From NCBI GenBank assembly GCA_903929765.1, contig CAIYVX010000059.1, positions 1-64,000 of the forward strand: a stretch of 64,000 nucleotides of DNA. The letters run 5' to 3'. Every line of letters starts with the position of its first letter. Position 1 is the stretch's first letter. The notes under the pieces were generated by a model, which was given only the letters and a program-made list of their open reading frames with translations, was not told where the DNA came from and searched no databases. This DNA is from an uncultured Planctomycetia bacterium (GTDB taxonomy: Bacteria > Planctomycetota > Phycisphaerae > FEN-1346 > JAACEH01). The position numbers and the translations under genes were made by a program. Positions 20,801 through 32,000 of this stretch are shown piece after piece.

Positions 20801-22784
20801 GCTCGAGGTATTTCGTCGCCCGTTGCCAGGCCTCCCAGGCCCGCTGCCGGTCGTCGGGGTGGAAGGGCTTGTTCCAGCCGGGGCCGTAACTTTCCTCCAT
20901 CGTCAACCCGGTGTAGTCGACCCATTGCTGATTGAAATAGATGGTCCCGCCATCGGGCCGGGTGGCCCAGACGATCTGCGGCACCGACTCCGCCAGGGCG
21001 AGAAATTCCTTCTCGCTCAGCCGCAGGGCCGCGTCCGCCAGCTTGCGCTGGGCCTCCTCGGCCCGTTTGCGGGCGGTGATGTCGGTCAGGAACGTATAGT
21101 AATAGAGCGGTTTTCCGGCGTCGTCCCGGACCACATGGACCAGCAGGTCGATGGCCACCCGCGAGCCGTCTTTCCGGAGATATTCCTTCTCGTAGCGAAT
21201 CGGCTGGCCGGTGCGGTGCAGTGCTTCAAGCTTCTCTCGCTCGACCTCTCGCCACTCGGGCGGCGTGAGCGTCGTCGCCCAATCGAGGGCGTTAAGTTCT
21301 TCGCTGGTATAGCCGGTCAGTTTCTCGAAGGCCTGGTTCATCAGGCCCAGCCGCCCGTCCGGGTAGCCCACGGCAAAAGGCTGGGAGGAGAATTCGAGGA
21401 CGTCCGCCAGAAACTTCTTTTCTTCCAGGGCCCCGCGCAGTTCCTCCTCGGCCCGCTTGCGGGCGGTGATGTCGAGAAGGACGGCGACGGAGCCGCGGGG
21501 TCGTCCGGCGGCGTCGAAGAGCGGCTGGCCGTAGCCCAGGACATGGCGGATCAGATCGTCGTCGAAAACCAGATCAAACTCGAAGCCCTTGACCTGCTCG
21601 CCGCGGGCTGAGCGTTGGGCGGGGAGTTCGTCGAGGGGCAATTCGCGGCCGTCTTTGACGGGGCGGAAGTGACTGGGCCGGGTTTCGGCGGGGCCTGTGA
21701 GGGAGAGCTCGGCACCGTGAGGCAGGCGGAGGATTTCGTCCGAGGCGCGGTTGCCGGTGAGGTGGAGACAATCGGGATCGCGGGCGACGAAGACGGGCAT
21801 GGGGACGGCTTCGAGGAGGACGGCTAGTTCCTCGGCCTGCTCGCGGGCGCGGCGTTCGCTGTCGCGGAGGGCCTCCTCGGCCTGCTTGCGGGCGGTGATG
21901 TCCTGAACCACACCGGCCAGCCGACGCATTTCGCCGGCAGCGTCGGGCTGATGGCGGCCAGCCGCCCAGATCCAACGGACCTCGCCATCCACACGAAGGA
22001 TGCGACACTCGAAGGCCCAGTCCGTTTTCGTTTGGACCGCGTGGCGGAATTTCCGGGCGACTTCTTCGCGATCCTCCGGCAGCACATGCTCCAGGAACAT
22101 CTCGAAGGTCCACCTTGGCAGAAGCGACTCGTAGCCGAAGATGCGATCATGCGTCAGAGAACGGTGCGCCGTTTGGTCAACGAGGTCGAGTTCCCAGGCG
22201 CCCGTGTAAATGGTCTCCAGGGCGAAGGCCAGCCGTGCCTCGCTGTCCCGCAACGCCTCCTCGGCCTGCTTGCGGGCGGTGATGTCGCTGCCGACCGCCA
22301 GAATCTCCGACACCTGACCCGTTTCGTCGAAGATCGGCTTGTTCGTCCAGGCCATCCAGACCCGCCGGCCGTCGCGGCAGACGTTCTCGTTGACGTTGTT
22401 GACGTACTTATCTGGGTTGGCCACGATGTCGCTTATCAGAGTGGTCAAGTCCGTGCCTGTGGATTCCTGTGGCGGCACCAGCAGGCGGACGTTCTTGCCG
22501 ACCACCTCCTCGGCCTTGTATCCGAAGAACGATTCGGCGTACTCGTTGAAAAAGGCGATGGTGCCGTCGCCTTTCCAGCGGATGATCGCGCTGTTGGCGT
22601 TCTGCACCAACTCGCGGTAGAGGAGTTCGCTCTGTCGCAACCGGGAAACTTCGGCTGCGGTGGTCCTGCCGGCCTCGGTCGCGGCGGGTTCAGACCGGCG
22701 CGGCGGGCGGGTGCGGCGGACGCTCTTGACTGGCGCGGCGGCGGACTTCTTTTTGCTGCGCTTGCGGCGGTTATCTGTGGCCAT
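17844..22784 (-). CDS. Cytoplasmic multi-PAS histidine kinase (nine PAS, GAF, HisKA, HATPase)
   Basis: 1646 residues from ATG 22784, which has GGAG seven bases upstream; an open frame further up crosses the tRNA gene antisense and is rejected. Nine PAS units follow one another from about residue 50 to 1190, each closed by a PAC-like D-I-T-A/E-R-K-x-A-E-E (two read TDIEDLKNAE and TDVEELKRAE). A GAF domain follows, then HisKA with SHDLQEPLR (His about 1426), then HATPase_c with NLIGNAIKF, RDNGIGLD and GTGIGLAICKKIVEGHGG. No transmembrane helix and no receiver domain are seen, and no response regulator is adjacent. Signals and partner are unknown; the array suggests several small-molecule or redox inputs. 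Confidence 0.9.
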   Translation of the reverse strand: MATDNRRKRSKKKSAAAPVKSVRRTRPPRRSEPAATEAGRTTAAEVSRLRQSELLYRELVQNANSAIIRWKGDGTIAFFNEYAESFFGYKAEEVVGKNVRLLVPPQESTGTDLTTLISDIVANPDKYVNNVNENVCRDGRRVWMAWTNKPIFDETGQVSEILAVGSDITARKQAEEALRDSEARLAFALETIYTGAWELDLVDQTAHRSLTHDRIFGYESLLPRWTFEMFLEHVLPEDREEVARKFRHAVQTKTDWAFECRILRVDGEVRWIWAAGRHQPDAAGEMRRLAGVVQDITARKQAEEALRDSERRAREQAEELAVLLEAVPMPVFVARDPDCLHLTGNRASDEILRLPHGAELSLTGPAETRPSHFRPVKDGRELPLDELPAQRSARGEQVKGFEFDLVFDDDLIRHVLGYGQPLFDAAGRPRGSVAVLLDITARKRAEEELRGALEEKKFLADVLEFSSQPFAVGYPDGRLGLMNQAFEKLTGYTSEELNALDWATTLTPPEWREVEREKLEALHRTGQPIRYEKEYLRKDGSRVAIDLLVHVVRDDAGKPLYYYTFLTDITARKRAEEAQRKLADAALRLSEKEFLALAESVPQIVWATRPDGGTIYFNQQWVDYTGLTMEESYGPGWNKPFHPDDRQRAWEAWQRATKYLEPYSLECRLRRADGAYRWWLIRGAPMRGENGEILKWFGTCTDIEDLKNAEAALKEANERLEQRVAERTEALRQSEEQFRALAEAIPNLAWWANADGYITWYNRRWYEYTGTTSQQMEGWGWQSVHDPQALPEVLERWKTSIATGEPFDMTFPLRGADGQFRRFLTRIQPLKDAQGRVVKWFGTNTDVEELKRAEESLQKTTQRLYRILSGMYSAVLLVTDEGRVEFANQAFCDVFHLPDSPADLVGLEAPAMIAKIRPTYQNPDQAVARIREIVAHGQPVKGEEVVMADGGLYLRNFVPLQVDGKSFGRLWVHIDITARKQAEEKLAAQHAELQLIMDAAPASIFYKDRENHFVRVNRAFAEIMGRPREELEDRSLLELYPAAQAEAFHRDDLEVIASGRPKLNIIEPMQTPAGEIWVQTDKVPCRDAAGNIIGVIGFALDITERKRAEEALQRSESILRSITDNSPDPIFLKDRQCRLIFANPATLKVIGKPESEVLGKTDEEFYDDPVVGRAIMANDLRIMETGLDETVEEVVKNSDGASRIFLSTKSLLRDAQGQTVGLVGVARDITERKRAETLLSARLRLSELAAHASMDEVMQAALDEAERLTGSCIGFFHFVDEDQENLRLQAWSGNTLKNMCQAEGKGQHYPISQAGVWVECFHARAPVIHNDYPALAHKKGLPAGHAPIVREMTVPVLRDGKVVAIIGVGNKATDYSQAEVAFLQALAVPVMDLVAVKQSGEALRQSAEELARSNKELEQFAYVASHDLQEPLRGVIGFTKLLQERYQGRLDAKADEYIGFAVEGATRMNALILDLLSYSRVGANGQTLVPTDLEAPLFRALANLKISIDESGAEVTRDELPTVAADPGQITQLFQNLIGNAIKFHGDRKPEIHVGARINDGQWLFSVRDNGIGLDMKHQERIFQIFQRLHARDAYPGTGIGLAICKKIVEGHGGRIWVESQPGQGTTFYFTLSEGKAAVQPMPRWC

Positions 22785-22806
22785 GACCCACTCCAACGTG
22801 ATGGAT

Positions 22807-22834
22807 GTGCCACGGCGGGTCTTGTCCCGCCGTG
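22807..22834 (-). repeat. CACGGCGGG hairpin, copy 1 (kinase leader)
   Basis: Stem CACGGCGGG/CCCGCCGTG with a six-base loop, starting 23 bases before the kinase ATG, in its probable mRNA leader. An inverted copy is at 27704-27732, upstream of glyS. Confidence 0.75.
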
Positions 22835-22948
22835 CGAACTTGGTTTGATAGTGGCGCAACAGGTCAATTATGCCTGCTTCGCCGTCCTGCGGCAAGGGGG
22901 GCTTGCGAAGAATCCATTCCGTGGTATGATACGCTGGTTGCTGCTCGT

Positions 22949-23036
22949 GCCGGAGTGGCGGAACTGGCAGACGCGCGGGATTCAAAATCCCGTTCCCCTT
23001 AAAGGAGTGTGGGTTCAAGTCCCTCCTCCGGCACCA
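22949..23036 (+). tRNA. tRNA-Leu (anticodon CAA), CCA encoded
   Basis: Acceptor arms GCCGGAG (22949-22955) and CTCCGGC (23026-23032), A discriminator, encoded CCA (23034-23036). The anticodon stem CGGGA/TCCCG encloses loop TTCAAAA, giving CAA. A long variable arm and the T loop GGGTTCAAGTCCC are present, as expected for a class II leucine tRNA. Its last 16 bases recur at 25417-25432. Confidence 0.95.
23021..23036 (+). repeat. Direct repeat at the tRNA-Leu 3' end (attachment-site-like, left)
   Basis: CCCTCCTCCGGCACCA, identical to 25417-25432. The pair encloses 2.4 kb with a single gene. Confidence 0.6.
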
Positions 23037-23145
23037 TTTAACTGCGTGTCTGATAGAGCCTTACGCAAGAGGGCTGACGACGGTCGTCGGCCAGAAGCCC
23101 ACCGGAAAATTCCGGATAACAGTGGCCTCAAAAGGGAGATTTTCG

Positions 23146-25320
23146 ATGAAAGCCCCATTGCTCTTCGTTATGGTCGCCTTGGCCTTCTCTCTGTTCACCC
23201 CAAGCGCTGCGGCCCTCTCCCCGGAAGCGGTAAAAGCAAATCTGGACAAAATTCCGGCCACCGATCCGGCGGTAACCAACCCGCCGCAACTGGTTGAGGC
23301 CATGAAGGGCGTGCACCCCCGCCTCCTGTTCACAACCAAAGAAATTGCGGCCTTGAAAAAACAAATTCCCACCGACCCGCTGTTACAGAAGTCTTATGAG
23401 GGGACGATGGCGTGGGCCAGAATCTCTCTGGTTCCGAGCGGACCGAAGCCGCCGATTGTGAAGGACGACGGTTCGGCCCTGGTTAAAAGTTATTCCCAGG
23501 CTCCCGCCATGGCCTACGCCTACGCGCTCGACCGCGACCCTGCCATCAAAAAGAAAATCGAAGAGACCCTGACGGAGATGCTGAATCAGCCCTATTGGGC
23601 CGATGTCCCGGAGCTTGATTCCAGCATGGGCGCGGCTTGCAACATGATGATGGTCGCGCTGCTTTACGATGCGATTTACAACGACCTCGATCCCGCCTTC
23701 CGGACTCAGATGGCCGCAAAGATTCTCCTCCACGCCCGCCGCCTGTATTACCTGGGGCACAAGGAATTGAGCATCATGCCCTATCGCTATTGGACCAACG
23801 ATCCCCAGCCGAACCATCGCTGGTATCGTGATATGGGGCTGGCCGCCTGTCTGCTGGCGGTCGCCGACGAGAAGGATTTGAACACGGGCTATCTCCTGCA
23901 AGGACTCAAGACGGAGATGGATTTCGTCATCAAGTGGTATCCCCCGGATGGCGATTGTCATGAGGGCACCGGATATCAAAGCTTTGGCTATACGGCCATC
24001 GCCACGGCCTGCGAGATGATGGACCGAAATCTCGGTACGGATTATCTGAAGAAATCAGGTCTGAAAAATGCGTGGGCGCAACAAGTCTACTACTGGGTGC
24101 CAGGCAGATTAAGCGACATCAGTTGGGGGGATGATGGGAATGGCGTTGCTGGGGATTACGGTCATAACGAGGCCTCGTTTTTCCTCGGACCACGTTTGAG
24201 CCGGGACAAGGAAGCTCAGGCGATGCTCCTCCTGCGTCTTTCAAAAACGAACCTCCCGGACAAAAGGGGGAATGCCTATCTGCCCTGGACGATGTTGACC
24301 TTTTATGACCCGACGGTCGGGCAGGGTGATTACAAATCAGTGGTCCCCTATCGCCTTTTCCCGGACATGGGCGCCGCCTCGATTCGCGATTCCTGGGAGG
24401 ATGACGCGGTCGTCTTCACCTTCAAATGCGGCCCCATCGGCGGTTACAGACTCAATGAATTTCGCATGTCCAACCCGGTGGCCGGTAAACTTCCTAACAT
24501 CAACATCGCCCACGATGATACCGACGCCAATGAGTTCGCCTTGGCCGTCGGCAACGGCTTCGCCTTCCATCCCGGGACCTACTCCGACACAAGAATCACC
24601 GGCGAGCACTCCACCCTTACCGTCGACAACATCGGCCAGGCCAACGAATTTCCCTGGTGGTCTCCACCCTTGAACGCCACCGATTTTCGGCAGTTCGCCT
24701 ACCTGACCGGCTGGAAGTCGGATGACAAAGGCCACGTCATCATCGAGGGGGAGGCGGGCAGCGCTTATCGCGGAAAGCTGGATAACAATCCCAAACTTCC
24801 CGATCCCCTCTTGAAAACCTACCGGCGCACGGCGATCTGGATGCCCAAGGAATATATCCTCATCCTGGATAACATCGTGGCCAATGGCACTCATACCATT
24901 ACCTGGCACGGTACGGCGCCCAAGTCACAGGTGGCCAAATTGCCGTGGAGCGTCACGACTGAAACCGGCCGGGAGGTCAACCTTCAGGTACTGGCCAATC
25001 ATGATTTTCAAAGTTCGGTTGACGACAAGATGATCCTGGCTGGTCGCTGGGGAAAGGTTCCTGTCCAGCAGCTTCAGTTCACGCTGAAGACCGAGGCGGT
25101 GAAATTTGCCACCATCCTCGATCCCTGGAATAAGAAACCAGAGCTGAAGATGTCTGAGGCCGGCGGCACGGTGACGCTTACCGTCCATGCGGCGAACTTC
25201 GACGATACTTGGGTCTGGAAGACAGCAAAGGATGCGACCACACCCTCTCGGATTGGCGGAAAACGTGGCGGCGATGCGCTGATTTCCCTGACCGAAGGAG
25301 ACAAAGCTCCAACAAAATAG
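23146..25320 (+). CDS. Secreted heparinase II/III-like polysaccharide lyase family protein
   Basis: 724 residues from ATG 23146 with AAGGGAG upstream. Signal peptide (about 1-23, ending PSAAA). An alpha/alpha toroid-like region follows (about 45-400), with HPRLLFTTKEIAALKK near its start (the DUF4962-type opening) and NHRWYRDMGLAACLLA and DGDCHEGTGYQSFGY, which place His, Tyr and Arg as in heparinase II/III-like lyases. The second half is a beta-rich heparinase C-terminal-like region with NEFRMSNPVAG and HDDTDANEFAL. Substrate is probably an acidic polysaccharide such as alginate or a glycosaminoglycan; this is inferred. GC is lower than nearby housekeeping genes. It lies alone between tRNA-Leu and a copy of the tRNA 3' end. 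Confidence 0.75.
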   Translation: MKAPLLFVMVALAFSLFTPSAAALSPEAVKANLDKIPATDPAVTNPPQLVEAMKGVHPRLLFTTKEIAALKKQIPTDPLLQKSYEGTMAWARISLVPSGPKPPIVKDDGSALVKSYSQAPAMAYAYALDRDPAIKKKIEETLTEMLNQPYWADVPELDSSMGAACNMMMVALLYDAIYNDLDPAFRTQMAAKILLHARRLYYLGHKELSIMPYRYWTNDPQPNHRWYRDMGLAACLLAVADEKDLNTGYLLQGLKTEMDFVIKWYPPDGDCHEGTGYQSFGYTAIATACEMMDRNLGTDYLKKSGLKNAWAQQVYYWVPGRLSDISWGDDGNGVAGDYGHNEASFFLGPRLSRDKEAQAMLLLRLSKTNLPDKRGNAYLPWTMLTFYDPTVGQGDYKSVVPYRLFPDMGAASIRDSWEDDAVVFTFKCGPIGGYRLNEFRMSNPVAGKLPNINIAHDDTDANEFALAVGNGFAFHPGTYSDTRITGEHSTLTVDNIGQANEFPWWSPPLNATDFRQFAYLTGWKSDDKGHVIIEGEAGSAYRGKLDNNPKLPDPLLKTYRRTAIWMPKEYILILDNIVANGTHTITWHGTAPKSQVAKLPWSVTTETGREVNLQVLANHDFQSSVDDKMILAGRWGKVPVQQLQFTLKTEAVKFATILDPWNKKPELKMSEAGGTVTLTVHAANFDDTWVWKTAKDATTPSRIGGKRGGDALISLTEGDKAPTK

Positions 25321-25416
25321 GAGTCGTCGGCCTCGGGTGTAATTCGCACTTCGGGCGCCAGAGCGGGCTTTTGCGCGGGCGGCCAACTGGTTCGTTAAAG
25401 GCGAGTGGGTTCGCTC

Positions 25417-25432
25417 CCCTCCTCCGGCACCA
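25417..25432 (+). repeat. Copy of the tRNA-Leu 3' end (attachment-site-like, right)
   Basis: The 16 bases match the tRNA 3' end exactly. The preceding AGTGGGTTCGCTCC still resembles a T arm, but no anticodon or 5' half can be found, so this is a fragment and not a second tRNA. Confidence 0.6.
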
Positions 25433-25502
25433 GTTTCTTTATGATGTCGCTTGTCGCGTCCGGCCGCCTGGTGACAGGACGCGACACGTCGGCCTACCGG
25501 GG

Positions 25503-26069
25503 TCAACGCCGTTTTCGGCAAAAGCAGTCCTTCGCATGGTCATTCACAATTCCAACGGCCTGCATCCAGGCATAGACGATGGTCGGCCCGACAAATTTGA
25601 ACCCGCGTTTTTTAAGATCCTTGGAAATACGCTCTGAAAGAGGCGAGAGCGCTGGAACCGTAAGGCCGTCTCCCCGGATGACTTTGCCCTCGGTAAAGGA
25701 CCAGCAGTAGGCGCTGAAGTCTTCGCCCCGCTCGGCCATTTTACAGAAGATTTTGGCGCCGGCAATAGTCGCTTCGATCTTGGCCCGGGCACGAATAATG
25801 CCCGGGTTGGCCATCAGACGCTGGATGTCGTGTTCGTCAAAGGAAGCCACCTTGTCCGGCACAAAGCCCGCAAACGCTTTGCGGAAGGCCTCGCGTTTCT
25901 TGAGTACGATGATCCAGGCCAATCCGGCCTGAAAACCCTCCAGCATCAGCATCTCCCAGAGCATGCGGGAATCACGTTGCGGGAAGCCCCATTCTTCATC
26001 GTGATAATACTGTAACACCGGATCACTTTCGGCCCAGAAACAGCGTCGTTCTGCGGCTCGGCGTGGCAT
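25503..26069 (-). CDS. tag: DNA-3-methyladenine glycosylase I
   Basis: 188 residues matching Tag along its length. CFWAESDPVLQYYHDEEWG is at the N terminus, followed by LWEMLMLEGFQAGLAWIIVL with the catalytic-site Glu and the aromatic pocket. NPGIIRARAKI and GFKFVGPTIVYAWMQAVGIVNDH come next, with a terminal CFC that, with the N-terminal Cys and a His, forms the zinc snap. It removes 3-methyladenine from alkylated DNA. It is separated by only about 70 bases from the convergent attachment-like repeat, and glyS lies upstream on the same strand. Confidence 0.93.
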   Translation of the reverse strand: MPRRAAERRCFWAESDPVLQYYHDEEWGFPQRDSRMLWEMLMLEGFQAGLAWIIVLKKREAFRKAFAGFVPDKVASFDEHDIQRLMANPGIIRARAKIEATIAGAKIFCKMAERGEDFSAYCWSFTEGKVIRGDGLTVPALSPLSERISKDLKKRGFKFVGPTIVYAWMQAVGIVNDHAKDCFCRKRR

Positions 26070-26136
26070 GTGTGCTGTCCTTCACGGCTGGTTCAAGGAA
26101 AACAAAGGTTCGATTAGCTACCCGACATAAAAACAA

Positions 26137-27666
<1,530 letters not shown>

Positions 27667-27703
27667 GAGCGGTCTCCGTGTTTATTTTGGTTTCTGGCGG
27701 CTC

Positions 27704-27732
27704 TCACGGCGGGACAAGACCCGCCGTGGCAC
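27704..27732 (+). repeat. CACGGCGGG hairpin, copy 2 (upstream of glyS)
   Basis: CACGGCGGG-ACAAGA-CCCGCCGTG followed by GCAC. Inverted relative to the copy at 22807-22834. It could lie in the glyS leader. Confidence 0.75.
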
Positions 27733-27864
27733 ATTCGTTACAAGGTGATAATGTTAGCGGGAAATGGCGGAGATGCAAGATGCGGGCTTGTCAGTGAGCG
27801 ATTTTTGGCTACAATACGGCACTCTTGTATTTTCCAGGGCGCAAGTTTTTGCGGAGGAATTCCG

Positions 27865-29058
27865 ATGCGGGAGCAATTTGGTCGCGTGACGATTATTTCA
27901 GCGACCTTAATAGTTGCGCTGGCGATACTGTCTTCGTGCGAGAAGCCGGCGACGCCCACACCGCCGCCGGTGGCGGTGACGGTGACGGAGGCGGTGGTGA
28001 AGGACGTGCCGGTGACGTTCAAGACCTTCGGCAGCGTGATTCCTTACCAGATGGTGGCGGTGAAGGCGATGGTGAGCAGCCAACTGGTGGAGGTGAACGT
28101 CAAGGACGGGCAGTACGTCAAGGCGCGCGACCAGTTGTTCGTGCTGGACAAACAGCCGTTCGAGGCGACGCTGCGACAGGCGGAGGCAAATCTCAAACGC
28201 GATCAGGCGCAGTCGAAGTTCGCCCAGACGGAGGAGAAGCGGATTGCGGAACTGCTGAAAGAAAAAATCAGTGCCCAGGCGGAATTCGATCAGGCTAAGG
28301 CCAACGCCGACGCCCTGCTGGCGGCGATCAAGGCCGACGAGGCGGCCATCGAGAATGCGAAGGTGCAGTTGGCCTATTGCACGATCAAAGCGCCGATTGA
28401 CGGACGGGTCGGGGCGGTGATGATCAACCTCGGCAACCTGATCAAGGCCAACGACACGGCGGCGCTGCTGACGATCAACCAGGTCAAGCCGATTTTCGTT
28501 TCGTTTTTCGTGCCGGAGGGGCGGCTGCTGGACATCAAGAAATACCAGACGGCCGAGGGGCTGCCGGTCGAGGCGACGATTCCGGCGGACCCGGCGCACC
28601 CGGAACAGGGGCGGCTGACGTTCGTCAACAACCAGGTGGACGCGACGACGGGAATGATCGAACTGCGGGCGACGTTCGATAACGCGGGAGAGCGGCTGTG
28701 GCCGGGGCTGTACGTCAACGTGTCGGTCGCCCTGACGACGATGCCGCAGGTAGTGGTGCTGCCGAACCGCGGGGTGCAGACGGGGCAGTCGACGAAATAT
28801 GTGTTCGTGGTCAAGGCGGATGACACGGTCGAGATGCGGCCGGTGACGACGGGGCTGATCACGGACGCGGAGACGGTGATTACGAGCGGGCTGAAGGCCG
28901 GCGAGCGGGTGGTGACGGACGGACAGTTGCGCCTGAAGGCTGGGGCGAAAGTGGTGTTGCAGGCGCCCGGGGCGGGGAACACGGCCAGCGGGTCGTCGGC
29001 GGTTTCGGCGGCGTCGGCGGTTAAGGCCGAAGCCAATCCGAGTGGAGCGGGTCAATGA
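27865..29058 (+). CDS. RND efflux periplasmic adaptor lipoprotein
   Basis: 397 residues from ATG 27865, preceded by GCGGAGG. The signal ends in a lipobox-like LSSC (about residue 24), so it is probably lipid-anchored. Membrane-fusion-protein layout: barrel-sandwich half-motifs around GSVIPYQMVAVKAMVSSQLVEV and YCTIKAPIDGRVGAV, with an alpha-hairpin rich in Lys/Glu/Ala between them (about 95-165), then beta-barrel and membrane-proximal domains. It bridges the pump to an outer-membrane channel; no channel gene is nearby. The stop overlaps the pump start (ATGA). Confidence 0.93.
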   Translation: MREQFGRVTIISATLIVALAILSSCEKPATPTPPPVAVTVTEAVVKDVPVTFKTFGSVIPYQMVAVKAMVSSQLVEVNVKDGQYVKARDQLFVLDKQPFEATLRQAEANLKRDQAQSKFAQTEEKRIAELLKEKISAQAEFDQAKANADALLAAIKADEAAIENAKVQLAYCTIKAPIDGRVGAVMINLGNLIKANDTAALLTINQVKPIFVSFFVPEGRLLDIKKYQTAEGLPVEATIPADPAHPEQGRLTFVNNQVDATTGMIELRATFDNAGERLWPGLYVNVSVALTTMPQVVVLPNRGVQTGQSTKYVFVVKADDTVEMRPVTTGLITDAETVITSGLKAGERVVTDGQLRLKAGAKVVLQAPGAGNTASGSSAVSAASAVKAEANPSGAGQ

Positions 29059-32000
29059 ATCTTTCGGAACTGTTTATCAAGCGGCCGGTGATGACGACCC
29101 TGCTGATGGTCGGCGTGGTGTTTTTCGGCGTGGCGGGTTTCATGGCCTTGCCGGTGAGCGACCTGCCGAACGTTGACTTCCCAGTGCTCGTGGTCATGGG
29201 CGGGTTGCCGGGGGCCACGCCGGACATGATGGCCCGGTCGGTGGCCACGCCGCTCGAGCAGCAGTTTTCGACCATTCCGGCCCTGGAGATGATGACCTCG
29301 GTCAACAGCCAGGGGGCGACGCAGATCACGCTGATGTTCGCGATGGACCGGAACATCGACGCGGCGGCGCAGGACGTCAACGCGGCCATCGCCCGAGCGT
29401 CGAAGTTTCTGCCGCCGCAGTTGCCCAGCCAGCCGACCTATCAGAAGGTGAACCCGGCGGACACGCCCATTCTGTTCCTGGCGCTGACCTCGCCGACCAT
29501 GCCGCTGTATCAGTTGGACGAGTACGGCGAAAACATGATGGCCCAGCAGATTTCGATGGTCAACGGCGTGGCCCAAGTGCTGGTCTTCGGAGCGCAGAAG
29601 TTCGCGGTGCGGGTGCAGGTGGATCCGAACAAATTGAACTCTTACGGCATCGGACTGGACGAGGTGGCCGGGGCCATTGCGGCCAACAACGTCAACCTGC
29701 CGACCGGGACGCTGTACGGCAACTACCAGTCGTTTTCGGTGCTGGCGTCGGGACAGCTTTATCATGCGGCGGATTACGAGCCGATGATCGTGGCCTATCG
29801 TAACGGTTCCCCGGTGCGCGTGAACCAGGTCGGGCGGGCCATCGACAGCGTGGAGAACGACAAGACGGCGGCGTGGTTCAACCGGGAGCGGTCGGTGGTG
29901 CTGGCGATTCTCCGGCAGCCGGGGACGAACACGGTCGAGGTGGCCCGGGCGGTCAAGGATCTGATGCCGAAATTTCGGGCCGATCTGCCGGCTTCGGTCA
30001 CGCTGAACACGATCTACGACCGGAGCGAATCGATCCGTAATTCGTACAACGACGTGCAATTCACGCTGGTGTTGACGCTGGTGCTGGTGATCCTGGTGAT
30101 CTTCCTGTTTCTGCGGAACTTCTGGGCGACGTTCATTCCGGCCATCGCCCTGCCGATTTCGGTGATTGCGACCTTTGCGGCGATGTACTTCATGAAGTAC
30201 AGCCTGGACAACCTGTCGCTGATGGCCTTGACGCTGTCGGTGGGGTTCGTGGCCGACGACGCGATCGTGATGCTGGAGAACATTGTGCGCCACATTGAGC
30301 GCGGGGAGAAGCCGCTGGACGCGGCGCTCCGGGGCTCGCGGGAGATCAGTTTCACGATTCTGTCGATGACGCTGTCGCTGGCGGCGATCTTTATCCCCGT
30401 GATTTTCATGCCGGGTCTGGTAGGGCGGCTGCTGCGGGAATTCTCGATGACCATCGCCTTCGCCATTCTGATCTCCGGCGGCGTGTCGCTGACGCTGACG
30501 CCGATGATGTGCGGGCGGCTCCTGCGTCACCAGGAGACGCACGGACGGCTGTTCCAGTGGTCGGAACGGGTGTTCCAGGGGATGCTGGCGGCCTATGAAT
30601 GGGCGCTGACGCGCGTCCTGCGCCATCAGTTGATTACCGCCTTCGTCGCCGTTCTGACGTGCGTGGCGACGATTTTTCTTTTCATGAACAGCCGCGTCGA
30701 CTTCTTCCCGGCCGACGATACGAACCAGGCGTTCGGTTACACGGAGTGCGTTCAGGGGATTTCCTTTGACGACATGGTCCGGCATCAGAAGTTGGTGGCG
30801 GACATCGTGGCCGCAGACCCGAACGTGGATGCGTTCATATCGAGCGCGGGAGGCCGCGGCGGCATCGGGGCGGGGAACACGGGTGTGGTTTTCATACGCC
30901 TGAAGCCGCGCAAGGACCTGATGGCCAGGATCGACGGATTTTTCGAGGACGCCAGCCGCAAGGTCCGGGGGTTGCCGCCGGTGGTGCGTTCGCTGCGGAC
31001 CCTGAGCGTCGAGGAGGTGATCCAGGGGTTGCGGACCAAGGTGTTGGCGCAGGTGCCGGGGATCGAAATCCGGCTCCAGAACCCGCCGATGTTTCGCACC
31101 AGCGGCCAGTTGACCCAGGGCCTTTACCAGTACACGCTGCTGGGGCCGGACACGGCGGAATTGTACCGGCGGTCGGGGGAGCTGGAGGCGAAGTTGAAGA
31201 CTCTGCCGGATCTGACGGACGTGACCAGCGACCTGCGCATCCAGAATCCGCAAATGGAAATTACCATCGACCGGGACAAGGCCTCGGCCCTGGGCCTGAC
31301 GGCGGCGCAGATTGAGACGGCTTTGTACAGCGCTTTTTCCTTCCGGCAGGTCTCGACGATTTACGCACCCTCGAACGAGTACCAGGTGATCCTGGAAGCG
31401 CTGCCGGAAAACCAGCGGAATCCGTCGGACCTGTCGGCGATTTACGTCCACTCGTCGAAAGGTCCGCTGGTGCCGCTCTCGACGGTGGTGCGCCTGGACC
31501 GCGACGTAGGGCCGCTGTCGGTGAACCACACAGGCCAGTTGCCCTCGGTGACGATCAGCTTCAACCTGAAGCCGGGCGTGGCTCTGGGCACGGCCGTGGA
31601 CGAGATCGAGAAGCTGACGCGCGGCACGATGCCGGCGTCGATTACGAGCAGTTGGGTGGGCGCGGCCCAGGTCTTCCAGAAGTCGATGTCGCTCAAGGCC
31701 ATGGCCCTGCTCCTGATTCTGGCCATCGGCGTCATCTATATCGTGCTGGGCTGTCTCTACGAGAGCTTCTGGCATCCGATCACGATTCTGTCGGGCCTGC
31801 CGTCGGCCGCCGTAGGGGCGATTCTCACTCTGCTCATCTTCGGTTACCCGCTGAGCCTGTACGCCTTCGTCGGCATCATCATGCTCATCGGCATCGTCAA
31901 GAAGAACGCGATTATGATGATCGACTTCGCCCTGGCGGCCCAGCGGAACGAGGGGCTGGCGCCGCGGGAGGCGATTTACCAGGGTTGCGTGATCCGGTTC

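Noticed and set aside
22785-23018. N-terminal extension of the PAS kinase
   Set aside because: The extra frame runs antisense through tRNA-Leu and the CACGGCGGG hairpin; ATG 22784 has a good ribosome site.
25340-25432. Second tRNA-Leu
   Set aside because: Only the T arm and acceptor 3' strand can be found; no anticodon arm or 5' acceptor strand pairs with it.
29052-31775. 907-codon minus-strand frame over the RND pump gene
   Set aside because: Antisense shadow rich in His, Arg and Gln; the plus-strand pump is full length with all signatures. Similar shadows over clpB, the PAS kinase and the CNNM genes were rejected for the same reason.
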